A stretch of DNA of 64,000 nucleotides from Candidatus Thorarchaeota archaeon (GTDB taxonomy: Archaea; Asgardarchaeota; Thorarchaeia; Thorarchaeales; Thorarchaeaceae), in the NCBI GenBank assembly GCA_016840685.1, contig JAEORX010000001.1:80945-144944 (forward strand), in the 5' to 3' direction. The position numbers and the translations under genes were made by a program. Every line of letters begins with the position of its first letter. Within the stretch, counting starts at the first letter, position 1. This document shows, in pieces, positions 53,543-62,819 of this stretch. The notes beneath the pieces are model-generated. The model ran no database searches. It was given only the letters and a program-made list of their open reading frames with translations, and was not told the origin of the DNA.

Positions 53543-53962
53543 CTATCCCTCCGCAAGATACACCCGCACGAGGTTGTCCGAGTTCTTGGTTGCTCGGATT
53601 CTAACTCTTCTAGGGGGTTTCTGAATACCTCTAGCCCAGATTCGTTCATTGACCTCGGGCTGGATAAGGAGCTCTTCAGGTTTCATATGTCTCTCAATAA
53701 ACTCACGCAGAATCCTTACTGCTCTGTTGGACCTTCGGAGCCTTGTTCCGGTCCAGTAGGCTTTCCTGAGTGGTACTGTGTAAATTCTCTCATCAATAAT
53801 CTCCTCCTCCTCTTCTGGCTTCTCTTCAGGAGCCGCCTTGACCTCCTCAGCGTCAGAAGGTATCTCCACAGGTTCCTTAATATCCTCTAGTTCTTCTATC
53901 TCCTCGATTTCAGGCTCTTCCTCAGATACCTTATCCTTTGCCTGTTTCTTCTTCTTTGACAT
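53543..53962 (-). CDS. rpl31e: Ribosomal protein eL31 with acidic N-terminal extension
   Basis: 139 residues from ATG 53962 (SD AAGGTGGG upstream). The core begins at RIYTVPLRKAYWTGTRLRRS and continues to RIRATKNSDNLVRVYLAEG. In front of it is an extension of about 55 residues, MSKKKKQAKDK then a Glu/Asp/Pro-rich stretch. Most archaeal L31e proteins start near the core, so the extension is a lineage feature. Adjacent to L39e and aIF6. Confidence 0.93.
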   Translation of the reverse strand: MSKKKKQAKDKVSEEEPEIEEIEELEDIKEPVEIPSDAEEVKAAPEEKPEEEEEIIDERIYTVPLRKAYWTGTRLRRSNRAVRILREFIERHMKPEELLIQPEVNERIWARGIQKPPRRVRIRATKNSDNLVRVYLAEG

Positions 53963-53976
53963 TAGTACCCACCTTA

Positions 53977-54132
53977 CTATGGCTTTAGTTTCGTCTGACG
54001 CCAGTTCCGCTGCGAAGGTGTTCTTCTCAATTTGCCACCGGTCTTCATAACAACCCAAGTAGGCACTGAGGAGTTGCCTCTCATTGCTTTTGCCATCCTT
54101 AGTTTCTTAGCTAGTGGTTTGTTTCGTGCCAT
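53977..54132 (-). CDS. rpl39e: Ribosomal protein eL39
   Basis: 51 residues from ATG 54132 ([16 protein letters not shown]), the standard length; the frame is open further upstream but that overlaps the preceding gene. Ends [10 protein letters not shown] with the usual RxWRRxKL form. Confidence 0.95.
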   Translation of the reverse strand: MARNKPLAKKLRMAKAMRGNSSVPTWVVMKTGGKLRRTPSQRNWRQTKLKP

Positions 54133-54154
54133 CTTGATCACCTTTAGCAGCTTT

Positions 54155-54484
54155 TCATCTGAATGATATTTTCCTCTCGCGCTCCTTTCCTTGGAGTTGT
54201 TGCAAGAGTCCTTTGAGTTGCTCATCGGTCACTCGTGCTCTGAGCCTTCCGGCGCTGGCTAGCTGAATGAGCTGTAACTCAATCTGCTCAGCGAACTGAG
54301 GTTTGACCATTCTTATGTTCATCAGTCGTGAACGAGCCTCAGGAGTGAGGATTTGCCTCAACAGGGCTTCCTTTTGTGCTTGAGCCTCAGCAGCCTGTTG
54401 CTCAGTAGCTTGTTCCCTGAGTGCCTGCTCTCGAAGTTGCGCCTCCTTTCTCTGGCGTATTGCTTCGAGTTCATCGTCACTCAT
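54155..54484 (-). CDS. PDCD5-like DNA-binding protein
   Basis: 109 residues, a charged Glu/Gln-rich N-terminal helix followed by a three-helix core ([18 protein letters not shown] and the ending ISFR), typical of archaeal PDCD5/TFAR19 homologues. Conserved neighbour of S19e. Function in archaea is unclear; chaperonin or nucleic-acid binding has been proposed for the family. Confidence 0.93.
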   Translation of the reverse strand: MSDDELEAIRQRKEAQLREQALREQATEQQAAEAQAQKEALLRQILTPEARSRLMNIRMVKPQFAEQIELQLIQLASAGRLRARVTDEQLKGLLQQLQGKERERKISFR

Positions 54485-54502
54485 TCTGCCTCGTCACCCG
54501 GT

Positions 54503-54955
54503 TCAGTATTTCTCCAGTTCTGGGATTGCTTGTGAGAGTTCCTTCTTTAGAGCTGATGACAGCTTATCCATGTATGACCTACCAATATCAGTCATCTCAC
54601 GACCTTTGGTTCCCTGTTTCTTTACAAAACCAGCTCGTTCAAGCTGCTGAAGAGCGGTCCTGACAATGGCTCCACCGCCCTTCTGGAACCTGTTTGGTTT
54701 TACACCCCGTCTTTTCCTTCCACCATATGCAATTCGCAACTTCTCAGTACCTATTGGTCCATTCAGGTATATCTTTCGGAGTATGCTTGCACATCTGACA
54801 TACCAGAAATCTGCGTCTTCAGGTGCGCGCTCCTTATGGGCGCCAGTCTTCACAAATGGCATCCAGTCTGGAACTTTGATCTCCTCTCTAGACTTCAGGT
54901 CTTGAGCAAGTCGTCGTATGAGGACATTTGCTGGAATATCATAGACTGTGGGCAT
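54503..54955 (-). CDS. rps19e: Ribosomal protein eS19
   Basis: 150 residues. TVYDIPANVLIRRLAQDLK, PDWMPFVKTGAHKERAP and WYVRCASILRKIYLNGPIG are the eS19 pattern. A small-subunit protein required for maturation. First gene of the S19e-to-FtsY run. Confidence 0.97.
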   Translation of the reverse strand: MPTVYDIPANVLIRRLAQDLKSREEIKVPDWMPFVKTGAHKERAPEDADFWYVRCASILRKIYLNGPIGTEKLRIAYGGRKRRGVKPNRFQKGGGAIVRTALQQLERAGFVKKQGTKGREMTDIGRSYMDKLSSALKKELSQAIPELEKY

Positions 54956-55091
54956 ATGTCTGTCACCAATCTCATTGAGAGCAGGTCACCTCTTCCACGT
55001 TAGGCAGATGACCCACCTCAAAAGGCTGGAACCACCGTCTAGAGTCCGCATAAAAGGTTGTCGTTGTGTTTCAGCAAATCTCTGTGTAACC

Positions 55092-55370
55092 CTAGTTTTG
55101 AGAAGCTCTAGTCTTGTGAATGACAGCAGTGTTCCCGCGCACACCGGCAAATATGGCACCAGACCGCTCGCATAGCAGTTTCATAAGTTCAAGTTTGTTT
55201 AGTTCTCCAATCGCACTGCGTAAAATCCGGACCTTTATGTATTGATGTCTTTTCAGAAGCCTCTTAGCCTCCTCAACAACGCTATCCGTTACACCTGCCT
55301 TACCAACTTGCATCATTGCTGGTTCTTGCCAAGTAATCTTAATTCTAATAGGGTCAGGTCCTGCGGTCAT
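55092..55370 (-). CDS. YhbY/CRM-type RNA-binding protein
   Basis: 92 residues with the CRM fold pattern: MMQVGKAGVTDSVVEEAKRL, a YIKVRIL strand and GNTAVIHKTR at the end. In bacteria YhbY binds pre-50S particles; the archaeal version sits with ribosomal and RNase P genes, as here. Confidence 0.88.
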   Translation of the reverse strand: MTAGPDPIRIKITWQEPAMMQVGKAGVTDSVVEEAKRLLKRHQYIKVRILRSAIGELNKLELMKLLCERSGAIFAGVRGNTAVIHKTRASQN

Positions 55371-55427
55371 ACAAATCGATTTAGTTGCTTCTGAATTGTT
55401 GATTAATCTATGCTTGTGTCGTTAATC

Positions 55428-55736
55428 CTAGAAATAATACCTCTTTGTTGCCCCACAATTTTGACAGGTCACAACAATGTGCCTTGATCTGTTATTGCGT
55501 ACTCTCACTCTAGATGCAAACAGAACACTACCGCAAGTCCTACAGATTCTTCGGTTGATATAACCTGGTAGCTTCGTCCTTGTCTTCTGTGCTATCTTTC
55601 GAGCACTGAGGACTCTCTCTCTGGCTAGGTCCGGTCTTCCTTGCGTAGCGTCTTTCTTGGCCTGCTCCCAGAGAATGTCCACCCTTGCCTTTGCCAATCG
55701 TCTTGCCTTTGATTTGGGATGACTTCTTCTGGACAT
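55428..55736 (-). CDS. rnp4: RNase P protein component 4 (Rpp21/RNP4)
   Basis: 102 residues. N-terminal helices rich in Arg/Lys/Ala followed by a zinc ribbon CRTCGSVLF...CQNCGA, as in archaeal Rpp21. It partners Rpp29 on the specificity domain of RNase P RNA. YhbY follows on the same strand. Confidence 0.92.
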   Translation of the reverse strand: MSRRSHPKSKARRLAKARVDILWEQAKKDATQGRPDLARERVLSARKIAQKTRTKLPGYINRRICRTCGSVLFASRVRVRNNRSRHIVVTCQNCGATKRYYF

Positions 55737-55814
55737 TAATACGCCTCTGTATGATTAAACCATGGTCAAACTGCTTAAATTGTTCGTGATGCACAATCAG
55801 TCTGGAGACCTTCA

Positions 55815-56534
55815 ATGTTACACATTATACTCCTCGACTGTGCTCTCGAGTTAGTGCCCAGGGAGATATCGAGTCTTAAACAGATTCAGAAGCATGCAAC
55901 ACGCCGTGGGAAGAAGCCCTTTGAGTTACTCCTTGACCAGACGCATCACGGTCAATCAATGACTAAGCTCCCTGATAGTGAACGTAGAGGTCGTCCTGAC
56001 ATCACATTTCTCAGCCTGATGTCAATCCTAGAAACACCCCTCTGTAAGGAGGGTCTTCTTGTGGTACATCTACATCTACAAGATGGAAGAATAGTAGAGG
56101 TCCAACCCGATGTTAGACTGCCGCGGAACTATGACCGTTTTGTGGGGTTGGTCGAGCAACTTCTTCTCGAGGGTCGTGTTCCACCTCAGGGTGATGCCCT
56201 TCTCCATGTCACTGGGGATTCTCTTGAGGACCTGATGTCGAAAATCAAACAAGGCTCTAATGCTTCTACAATCATCCTAGCTATCGAGGGTGGGCAAAAA
56301 ACATCAATCGAAATACTCCAAGGTCTTTTTCCTCAAGACCCATCGATACCTGTGATTGTGGGTGTCGGAGCATTTCCACATGGGAACTTGGCAGAAGAAA
56401 CTGCTTCTATGTTTGAAGATCATCTGGAACTGGATAGAGAGGTCATGATGGCTTGGCATGTGTGTTCAGAAGTGCTATGGACATATTCACAGAGAGTAGG
56501 TGTTATCAACTCAAGATATGGTGCAACTGGGTGA
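55815..56534 (+). CDS. nep1: Nep1/Emg1 rRNA pseudouridine N1-methyltransferase
   Basis: 239 residues. SPOUT-class motifs: LLDCALELVP at the start, ELLLDQTHHGQSM, RRGRPDITFL and the SAM-binding knot GVGAFPHGNLAEE. It methylates N1 of a hypermodified pseudouridine in small-subunit helix 35 and assists 30S assembly. Divergent from rnp4. Confidence 0.94.
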   Translation: MLHIILLDCALELVPREISSLKQIQKHATRRGKKPFELLLDQTHHGQSMTKLPDSERRGRPDITFLSLMSILETPLCKEGLLVVHLHLQDGRIVEVQPDVRLPRNYDRFVGLVEQLLLEGRVPPQGDALLHVTGDSLEDLMSKIKQGSNASTIILAIEGGQKTSIEILQGLFPQDPSIPVIVGVGAFPHGNLAEETASMFEDHLELDREVMMAWHVCSEVLWTYSQRVGVINSRYGATG

Positions 56535-56603
56535 TAGAACTGGAATAATTCTACATCTCGAACAATACTCTTAAATCGCTACCTAACGTGATGTGCCTTC
56601 GAA

Positions 56604-56680
56604 GCGGCCATAGTCTAGCCTGGTTAGGATAGAAGCCTTCCAAGCTTCCGAGGCGGGTTCAAATCCCGCTGGCCGCACCA
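56604..56680 (+). tRNA. tRNA-Gly (anticodon TCC), CCA encoded
   Basis: Acceptor GCGGCCA pairs with TGGCCGC, discriminator A, then CCA. Anticodon stem GAAGC/GCTTC around loop CTTCCAA gives TCC. T-arm GCGGG-TTCAAAT-CCCGC. No intron, 77 nt with CCA. Confidence 0.95.
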
Positions 56681-56757
56681 ACTCCTTCTTAAAGCCGCAA
56701 CGAGTCACTATCATCATCAGAGTTTCCCCTGCTGTTCTGTAGGGTAGCGCAACCCTT

Positions 56758-58815
56758 TTGTTATCACTGGTTGCAGACGACAGAAGACGAGGACTTCACA
56801 TGGAATCACTGATACACAATGGCATTCTTGTTATTGAATCGCCTTCATCACGGGGACTCCATATTACAGCGAGGGGCAAAGAGATCACACTCTCGCAGCT
56901 TCAGGAAGAGATGGCTGTAGCATGGGTCAAAAAACTTGGTACTCCATACGTTGAAGACCCTGTCTTTGCAGAGAACTTCATGACTGATTTCAGTCGAGCA
57001 CTAGGAATAGATCCAGTTCTCAAGGTGGATGAGGTTGACTTCGGTGAAGTCATCAATGTGGTAGAGGAAGAGCGTGCAACTAAAGAAAATATGACCTCTG
57101 AGGAAAAGAAGGCTGCACGTGAAGAACGAAAGATGATCAGAGAGCAACTCAAGGAACAGTACGGACACGCCCTCGTCGATGGCGTGAGGATGGAGCTTGG
57201 CAACTATCAGACTGAACCATCAGGCATTTTCATGGGGCGAGGTGACCATCCAATGAGGGGTCGCTGGAAACAAGGTGCTACCAAGCAGGACATCACCCTC
57301 AACATAAGCCCTGAGGGTGCGACTCAGCTTAATGGTGAATGGGGTGAAATTGTATGGGCTCCTGACACAATGTGGATTGCCAAGTGGACTGATGAACTGA
57401 CAGGTAAGGTGAAGTACATCTGGCTACATGACAGCACTCCTATCAAACAAGAGAGAGAGGCTGCTAAGTTCGACAAAGCCCTAAGGGTGGAGCGGAGGAT
57501 TGATGAAATCCGTGCTCATATCATGACGGGTCTGCATTCAGACGACTCAAAGAGAAGAATGGTGGCGGCTGCCTGTTATTTAATAGATAATCTAAGTCTG
57601 AGAGTTGGAGACGAGAAGGACCCTGAGGAAGCTGATACTGTTGGAGCTACGACCCTCAGAGCTGAGCATTTGACATTCAGGGAGTCTTCTGTCGTCTTTG
57701 ATTTTCTAGGAAAAGACAGCGTTCGGTGGCATAAGGAGCTGGAGTTGCCTCCAGATGTTTATACTGAATTAAAGGAACTCCATGACATAGCACTTGAACG
57801 AGTTGAATCTTTCAATAGTAGAGCGAGAAAAAAGACACGTGGAGACCCCAAGAAGATTGCCCAGATATTTCCATCCATCAATAGCACACATGTGAACAGA
57901 TACCTAAGTGAGGTATATCCGGAACTGACAGCAAAGGTGTTCCGAACCTATCACGCCTCAGTGACAATGCGTGAAGAACTCAAGACCAGCAAGGTAAGGA
58001 GTATAGACCAAGAGTTCATCAAAAAGGAGGCCTTCAAGCGAGCCAATCTTGAGGTAGCTCGTGTGATGAACCATACAAAACAAGCTCCAGCGGGATGGAA
58101 CCGTACTGCTGGTAGATACAGGGAGCGCATCAAGAAGGCAGAAACAAGAGTTGTAAAAGCTAAATCACAACTTTTAGAGAAACAGAAACGTCTACGAAAG
58201 ATCAAGAAGAAGGAAGATGAAGCTAGAAAGACCAAACAAGTGCGAGTTTCAAAGCAGAAGGAGTTAACCGAGAGATACATGGCCTCAGTTCGGTTATGGC
58301 GAGAGAAGCGGGACAAAGCCAAGGCAACTTGGGATAATGCCCGAGCTCAGAAGAGTCGTACCAGGACAAGCAAACGAAAAGGGAAGACCACCAAAAAGCA
58401 CAGACTAGAGGAGGCTCAAGAACGTATTGACCGTTCACAGGAACGTCTAGAGAAGGCAGAGGCTGGTCTCACAGGTGCTCGAGAGCGATACCAGAAGAGC
58501 AAGGCATCTCTAGAAAAACAACAGCAGTCACTTTCAGATTGGAAGAGCAAGTCTGCAAAACGGTTGGCTACTGCGGAGAGAGCTGTTGAAACTGCAAAGG
58601 AAAAGGTGAGAAGAGCGGAGCTTGCCAAGAGGAAGATTGAGATCGACTTCGCTCTTGCAGAGGACACTCGAACTTGGAATCTAGGCACCTCACTCAAATC
58701 GTATGTTCACCCAAGAATTGTCTACAAGTGGTGCGAAAAGGTGGATTATGACTGGAGAAAGGTCTACACTAAGACACTTCAGAGAAAATTTGAGGGTTGG
58801 ATTGACAAGAAATGA
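56758..58815 (+). CDS. top1B: Eukaryote-type DNA topoisomerase IB
   Basis: Up to 685 residues from TTG 56758; ATG 56800 (MESLIHNGILVIESP) is the likely start. Every catalytic element of nuclear Topo I can be located: LRVGDEKDPEEADTVG (Arg488 in human), FDFLGKDSVRWHKEL (Lys532), KVFRTYHASVTMREEL (Arg590), VMNHTKQAPAGWNR (His632) and TSLKSYVHPRIVYKWC (Tyr723). A long basic coiled-coil linker of about 180 residues separates the core from the Tyr domain. The enzyme relaxes positive and negative supercoils by single-strand nicking. Known from Thaumarchaeota and Asgard-type genomes, and coexisting here with Topo VI. Confidence 0.96.
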   Translation: MLSLVADDRRRGLHMESLIHNGILVIESPSSRGLHITARGKEITLSQLQEEMAVAWVKKLGTPYVEDPVFAENFMTDFSRALGIDPVLKVDEVDFGEVINVVEEERATKENMTSEEKKAAREERKMIREQLKEQYGHALVDGVRMELGNYQTEPSGIFMGRGDHPMRGRWKQGATKQDITLNISPEGATQLNGEWGEIVWAPDTMWIAKWTDELTGKVKYIWLHDSTPIKQEREAAKFDKALRVERRIDEIRAHIMTGLHSDDSKRRMVAAACYLIDNLSLRVGDEKDPEEADTVGATTLRAEHLTFRESSVVFDFLGKDSVRWHKELELPPDVYTELKELHDIALERVESFNSRARKKTRGDPKKIAQIFPSINSTHVNRYLSEVYPELTAKVFRTYHASVTMREELKTSKVRSIDQEFIKKEAFKRANLEVARVMNHTKQAPAGWNRTAGRYRERIKKAETRVVKAKSQLLEKQKRLRKIKKKEDEARKTKQVRVSKQKELTERYMASVRLWREKRDKAKATWDNARAQKSRTRTSKRKGKTTKKHRLEEAQERIDRSQERLEKAEAGLTGARERYQKSKASLEKQQQSLSDWKSKSAKRLATAERAVETAKEKVRRAELAKRKIEIDFALAEDTRTWNLGTSLKSYVHPRIVYKWCEKVDYDWRKVYTKTLQRKFEGWIDKK

Positions 58816-58820
58816 CGGGT

Positions 58821-59234
58821 CTATGATGAGAGAAATCGTTCTCTAATTCTTCTCTCAATCTCATCACGAGTCTCTCTGAAGGTGAAAAGAATCTCATCAT
58901 GGGTGCCCTGAAAGGCTGCTGGGTCTTCAAGAGACCAGTGTTCCATCTGCTTCGCACCTGGAAAGAAGGGGCATGTCTGTCTTGCGCCATCACAGACAGT
59001 AACAACAAGGTCGAACTCATCCTTCACGAATTGACCGACTAGCTTTGGATAGAGTCCATCTGTTGGAACGCCCCGCTCTTTCAGGACCTCCAAGGCAAAT
59101 GGATTGACCTCCGACTGTGGTTTCGTACCCGCACTATATACAATAAACTCTTCTCCACCAAGGTGTCTAAGGAGAGCTTCGCCCATCTGACTCCTGGCAG
59201 AGTTGCCTGTGCAGAGAAAGAGAACTCTTTGCAT
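58821..59234 (-). CDS. arsC: Arsenate reductase (ArsC, low-molecular-weight phosphatase fold)
   Basis: 137 residues from ATG 59234 (MQRVLFLCTGNSARSQM); the ORF can extend to 59273. P-loop CTGNSARS (Cx5R) and the redox cysteines in VTVCDGARQTCPFFPG mark the thioredoxin-linked ArsC class rather than a plain phosphatase. It reduces arsenate to arsenite. No efflux gene is adjacent. Converges with top1B, five bases apart. Confidence 0.9.
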   Translation of the reverse strand: MQRVLFLCTGNSARSQMGEALLRHLGGEEFIVYSAGTKPQSEVNPFALEVLKERGVPTDGLYPKLVGQFVKDEFDLVVTVCDGARQTCPFFPGAKQMEHWSLEDPAAFQGTHDEILFTFRETRDEIERRIRERFLSS

Positions 59235-59332
59235 ATCTAGCCTCACTAGATGTGGCTTTTCAAGGGTATGCATATGATAGCTACACAGTAGATAGGCTTT
59301 CCCCAGAATCCAATCAACGATGCATAATCACT

Positions 59333-60163
59333 CTACTTTGGAGGTTTGAACTTCGCTGCCATTGACTCGATTGACTCACCAATAACATTGGGATGAATTG
59401 TACCTAGGTCATAATCATAGGCATTCATGATGTGATGAATCTGTTGAGGCTCAAAGCTCATTATCCGTGCCATGGTTGAGTCCACAGACACAGCTCCATG
59501 ACCTAGGATGAAGGCATCCAGTCTTCTTGTCTTCGGGCCGTTCCATCCTTCAACACCCACCCTTGCATCAATTATGCTAAGGTTCGGTCTGATGATTCTA
59601 GCCAGATCTACTATTACATCATCGATCTTTGAGTGATAGAAGGCTTGATCTTTTCTTGGGAGGATGCCGAAGAGATTCTTCAACGCTCCAGTGATAAATG
59701 AGAGATAGTGTGTCTTGGGGATGGCTACAGAGATGAAGTAGCCAGCTTTGAGTACTATCTCTGGCAGCTTTGGACACTCGAAATAGTCACCGATGAATTG
59801 CAGCTCCATCAGTGGTGCCCTACTCAAGTCCACTGTGTTGACATCGAACCCCGCCCGCCGCTCTTCCTCACACAGCTCTGTGTACCCAAACTTCTTGAAT
59901 GCCTCTTCTGCATCTTTACTCTGACTATCAGATTCGATGATTCTGATAGAGAGTTTCTCATCTGTCTTTAACAGCAGTTCAATCAGAGCCCTTACTGTTT
60001 CGACGCGAGTAACTGAGTATCCTGTACCATCTGATATTGTACAGATATTGGGCTTGACCACAACAGGTGACTCTAGAGCACCAAAACCTCCAATATGTGC
60101 TAGTCCTTCCTCAAGGGCTTTATTGATGCTGTCCTTGTATTTGATAAGAGCAACTGAGCTCAC
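59333..60163 (-). CDS. DUF362 family protein
   Basis: 276 residues. DUF362 marks: VVVKPNICTISDGTGYSV, IIESDSQSKDAEEAFKKFGY, ISVAIPKTHYLSFITGALKNLFG. The ferredoxin domain present in many members is absent. Family role is unknown, sometimes linked to iron-sulfur or flavin enzymes. The flavoprotein gene upstream on the same strand may be part of one unit. Confidence 0.87.
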   Translation of the reverse strand: MSSVALIKYKDSINKALEEGLAHIGGFGALESPVVVKPNICTISDGTGYSVTRVETVRALIELLLKTDEKLSIRIIESDSQSKDAEEAFKKFGYTELCEEERRAGFDVNTVDLSRAPLMELQFIGDYFECPKLPEIVLKAGYFISVAIPKTHYLSFITGALKNLFGILPRKDQAFYHSKIDDVIVDLARIIRPNLSIIDARVGVEGWNGPKTRRLDAFILGHGAVSVDSTMARIMSFEPQQIHHIMNAYDYDLGTIHPNVIGESIESMAAKFKPPK

Positions 60164-60210
60164 ATCTGATGACCTCTCTGCTCGGACTTGTTAATCAATC
60201 TAAAAACTGT

Positions 60211-60777
60211 TCATGAAATGACCTTGATACCTAACCGTTCACCTAGGATGAATGCTTCCTCCAGCTTCTCCTTGTTTGAAGATACATGGAAGTCCTCTGG
60301 CCCCTCCTCGTTCTTTGAGCAGTATAGCAGTGAGCTGAACTTGAATTTGAAATAGTCCTGTACTCGTTCGAAGAAGCCGATAGTTGATTGGTAGTGATGG
60401 CGATATGTTAGGATAGCGACAAACTCCTTGTTGACCCAATATTTCTCAGGATCCATGGCAAGAGCCTCCATCCTGTCCAGTGTCGTCTTCATCTGGGCTG
60501 TCATGTAGCCCCAGTACATGGGGGTCGCCCAGACCACTATGTCCGCATCAGCAAAGACCGAATAGATCTGCTGCATGTCATCATCAATTGCACATTTGTG
60601 ATTCTCTGATGTTGCACAAGACTCACAGCCTTGGCAGGGGCGAATATTCATGTCATTCAGGATGAAATCGAATAGCTCAATGTCATCCGCAGTCTTCAAT
60701 CCTTGAATAAAGTGGTCTGCTAGTGTGTCAGAGTTGCCACCTCTTCTTGGACTTCCACGGAGTACAATAGCTCTCAT
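60211..60777 (-). CDS. Iron-sulfur flavoprotein of the NADPH-dependent FMN reductase family
   Basis: 188 residues from ATG 60777 (MRAIVLRGSPRRGGNSDTL); the ORF extends to 60837. FMN-binding loop GSPRRGGNSDT, cysteine cluster CQGCESC...C as in Isf-type flavoproteins, and WATPMYWGYMTAQMKTTLDR. It transfers electrons between ferredoxin-like donors and quinones or other acceptors. Placed before the DUF362 gene. Confidence 0.9.
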   Translation of the reverse strand: MRAIVLRGSPRRGGNSDTLADHFIQGLKTADDIELFDFILNDMNIRPCQGCESCATSENHKCAIDDDMQQIYSVFADADIVVWATPMYWGYMTAQMKTTLDRMEALAMDPEKYWVNKEFVAILTYRHHYQSTIGFFERVQDYFKFKFSSLLYCSKNEEGPEDFHVSSNKEKLEEAFILGERLGIKVIS

Positions 60778-60845
60778 TGCATAGCACACTCTAGAGAGAT
60801 TGTGCTGGCAAATCATTGTAAATAAACTACTCATCATAGCAGGAG

Positions 60846-61667
60846 TTAGACTTTCATCCCACGTCTTAAGGTCTGAATCTCCCCCGCTTTGTATTGCATA
60901 ATGAATCTGATACTAATCGCTAGTGCTAAGACAATCGCACCCATTGCACTCACTAATGCAATCTCAGGCTGAGGCGCATTAATTGGATCAATTCTCTCAA
61001 TGAACACTCCAATAACCGCCCACAGCCCGACTCCTGTAAAGACATAATCATTTCTTGTGACAAGTACGGAGAGGTAAATAACAAGAACCACCGCCAGTAT
61101 CAATATACTCCATCCTGTTTCTCCAATTGGTGATGGATTAAAGCCTATGGCGACAAATCCGGTCGTCGTATTTACAACTGTTGCCACAGTGACCCAGCCT
61201 GCAAGCATACTCCATGCCACTGTCAGAAAAAGATGTTCTCTCAGACTTCTCTCCCGTTTATTTATTCCAAGTCTAAAATAGGCAGCGAGTGAGGTCAGCA
61301 GATATGCATACATGGCAGCAATTGCAGGCCATACATATCCAGAAGCCCAAAGTATGTACCAGATGGTTGTCGATATCCATGATAACATGAAAAAGACACT
61401 GACTTCATGAACATAGGGCATGTCAATCTTGGTTTCTGGTGACTTGAAGAGGTCTCGTGCTTGGTAGAAATAAAAGAGCCCCTGGAAGATGAAGATCGGA
61501 CCCCATATTGCGAATGTGATTGGTGCAGGATTGATTAGGTTGGGGTATGAGCTGCTGCTAAATACTGTGCTAAAGTCCAGGTTTGAGAGTCCGATGACTA
61601 CGAAACATACTATTGGAACAATCACATTTCCAAGCTGTAGTAATAATTTTCTTCTAGACAGGTCCAT
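60846..61667 (-). CDS. TspO/MBR-related membrane protein
   Basis: 273 residues from ATG 61667; the frame extends to 61691. The region PAPITFAIWGPIFIFQGLFYF is the start motif of tryptophan-rich sensory protein relatives, followed by Trp-rich helices. It has about eight TM segments, more than classical TspO (five). It fits the extended TspO-like group of unknown function. Confidence 0.7.
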   Translation of the reverse strand: MDLSRRKLLLQLGNVIVPIVCFVVIGLSNLDFSTVFSSSSYPNLINPAPITFAIWGPIFIFQGLFYFYQARDLFKSPETKIDMPYVHEVSVFFMLSWISTTIWYILWASGYVWPAIAAMYAYLLTSLAAYFRLGINKRERSLREHLFLTVAWSMLAGWVTVATVVNTTTGFVAIGFNPSPIGETGWSILILAVVLVIYLSVLVTRNDYVFTGVGLWAVIGVFIERIDPINAPQPEIALVSAMGAIVLALAISIRFIMQYKAGEIQTLRRGMKV

Positions 61668-61719
61668 CTTCAAATCATCTCGAAGAAACAATATTCTATT
61701 TTCCTAATATAGGATTACA

Positions 61720-62745
61720 TTGAAATCAATCAAGTACACAAATCGAGTTGGCTTGTACAGAACGCCTTTTCAATGCTACTGGAAAAAGAAAAGTTGGCTG
61801 AATTTGACAGATAGTTGGAAGTACCAGGGTCCCATCTTTGATGCACACACGCATATTGGAGAACCTGAAACCATTGATATGATGCTCAAAATCGAGGATG
61901 AGTCTGGAGTAACAGCACAGATTGGAATAGTGCACTCACGGGAAGGGTTCGAATATGCCAAGGATAAGTACCCAGAGCGTTTTGTATTTGCCAAGTATCT
62001 GTCACTGAGAGATATTGCGCATTACAATGTTGATCCAGTCATAGAGGATATCTCGAAGACAAAAGATGAGGGATATTCGCTGACAAAGACGTGGTTTGGT
62101 CCCCGCTGGCGCGACTACATCGAAGATGTACCAAGCGATTTTAGAATCGACAGTCCCAAACTCAATCCAGTCTTTCAGGCTCTGGAAGACAATGACCTTC
62201 CATTGATAATCCATGTCGCAGACCCAGACACATATTTCCAGCTCCATTATCAGGATGTGTCAAAGTATGGAACGAAGGATGAAAACCTGAACCAACTCGA
62301 ACCTGTGCTCGAAAGACATCCTAAGGTGCTCTTTCAAATTCCTCACTTTGGAGGTCAACCTGAGATATATCGACTCCCAAATCTTTCTCGCTGGTTAGAT
62401 CGATTTCCAAATGTCATTCTTGACACTGCATCCTCGCGATGGATGGCTAGGGAACTAAGCAAGGATGTACGGAAAGCAAGTTCGTTCATGAAGAAGTATT
62501 CTGATAGGATTCTCTTCGGAACAGACCTTTCGGCACATCGCGGTAATTCTGAGTACTTCGGTGCAAGATACCTCGCACAGAGATTATTATGGGAAACAAC
62601 TGTCCAAAACGACCCTCTTCCATTTGAAGATGTTGACACAAAGGACTTAGGTGGGACCTTCATCAATGGGCTTGATTTGCCTCTCTCGGTCCTTCGAAAA
62701 CTTTACTGGAAGAATGCCATCAGAGTCTACAAAAAGCCTAGATAG
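61720..62745 (+). CDS. Amidohydrolase-family (amidohydro_2) TIM-barrel protein
   Basis: 341 residues from TTG 61720. The metal ligands are FDAHTHIGEP (HxH), LIIHVADPD, FQIPHFGGQPE and the late GTDLSAHRGN. Such enzymes hydrolyse or decarboxylate ring or amide substrates. The substrate is unknown. Confidence 0.87.
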   Translation: MKSIKYTNRVGLYRTPFQCYWKKKSWLNLTDSWKYQGPIFDAHTHIGEPETIDMMLKIEDESGVTAQIGIVHSREGFEYAKDKYPERFVFAKYLSLRDIAHYNVDPVIEDISKTKDEGYSLTKTWFGPRWRDYIEDVPSDFRIDSPKLNPVFQALEDNDLPLIIHVADPDTYFQLHYQDVSKYGTKDENLNQLEPVLERHPKVLFQIPHFGGQPEIYRLPNLSRWLDRFPNVILDTASSRWMARELSKDVRKASSFMKKYSDRILFGTDLSAHRGNSEYFGARYLAQRLLWETTVQNDPLPFEDVDTKDLGGTFINGLDLPLSVLRKLYWKNAIRVYKKPR

Positions 62746-62819
62746 AGAAATCTGATGTTAAGTTGCCTACGTCTAGGATTATTTATTTTCTCTATAATGG
62801 TTGACACTAGTGGTCAGAT

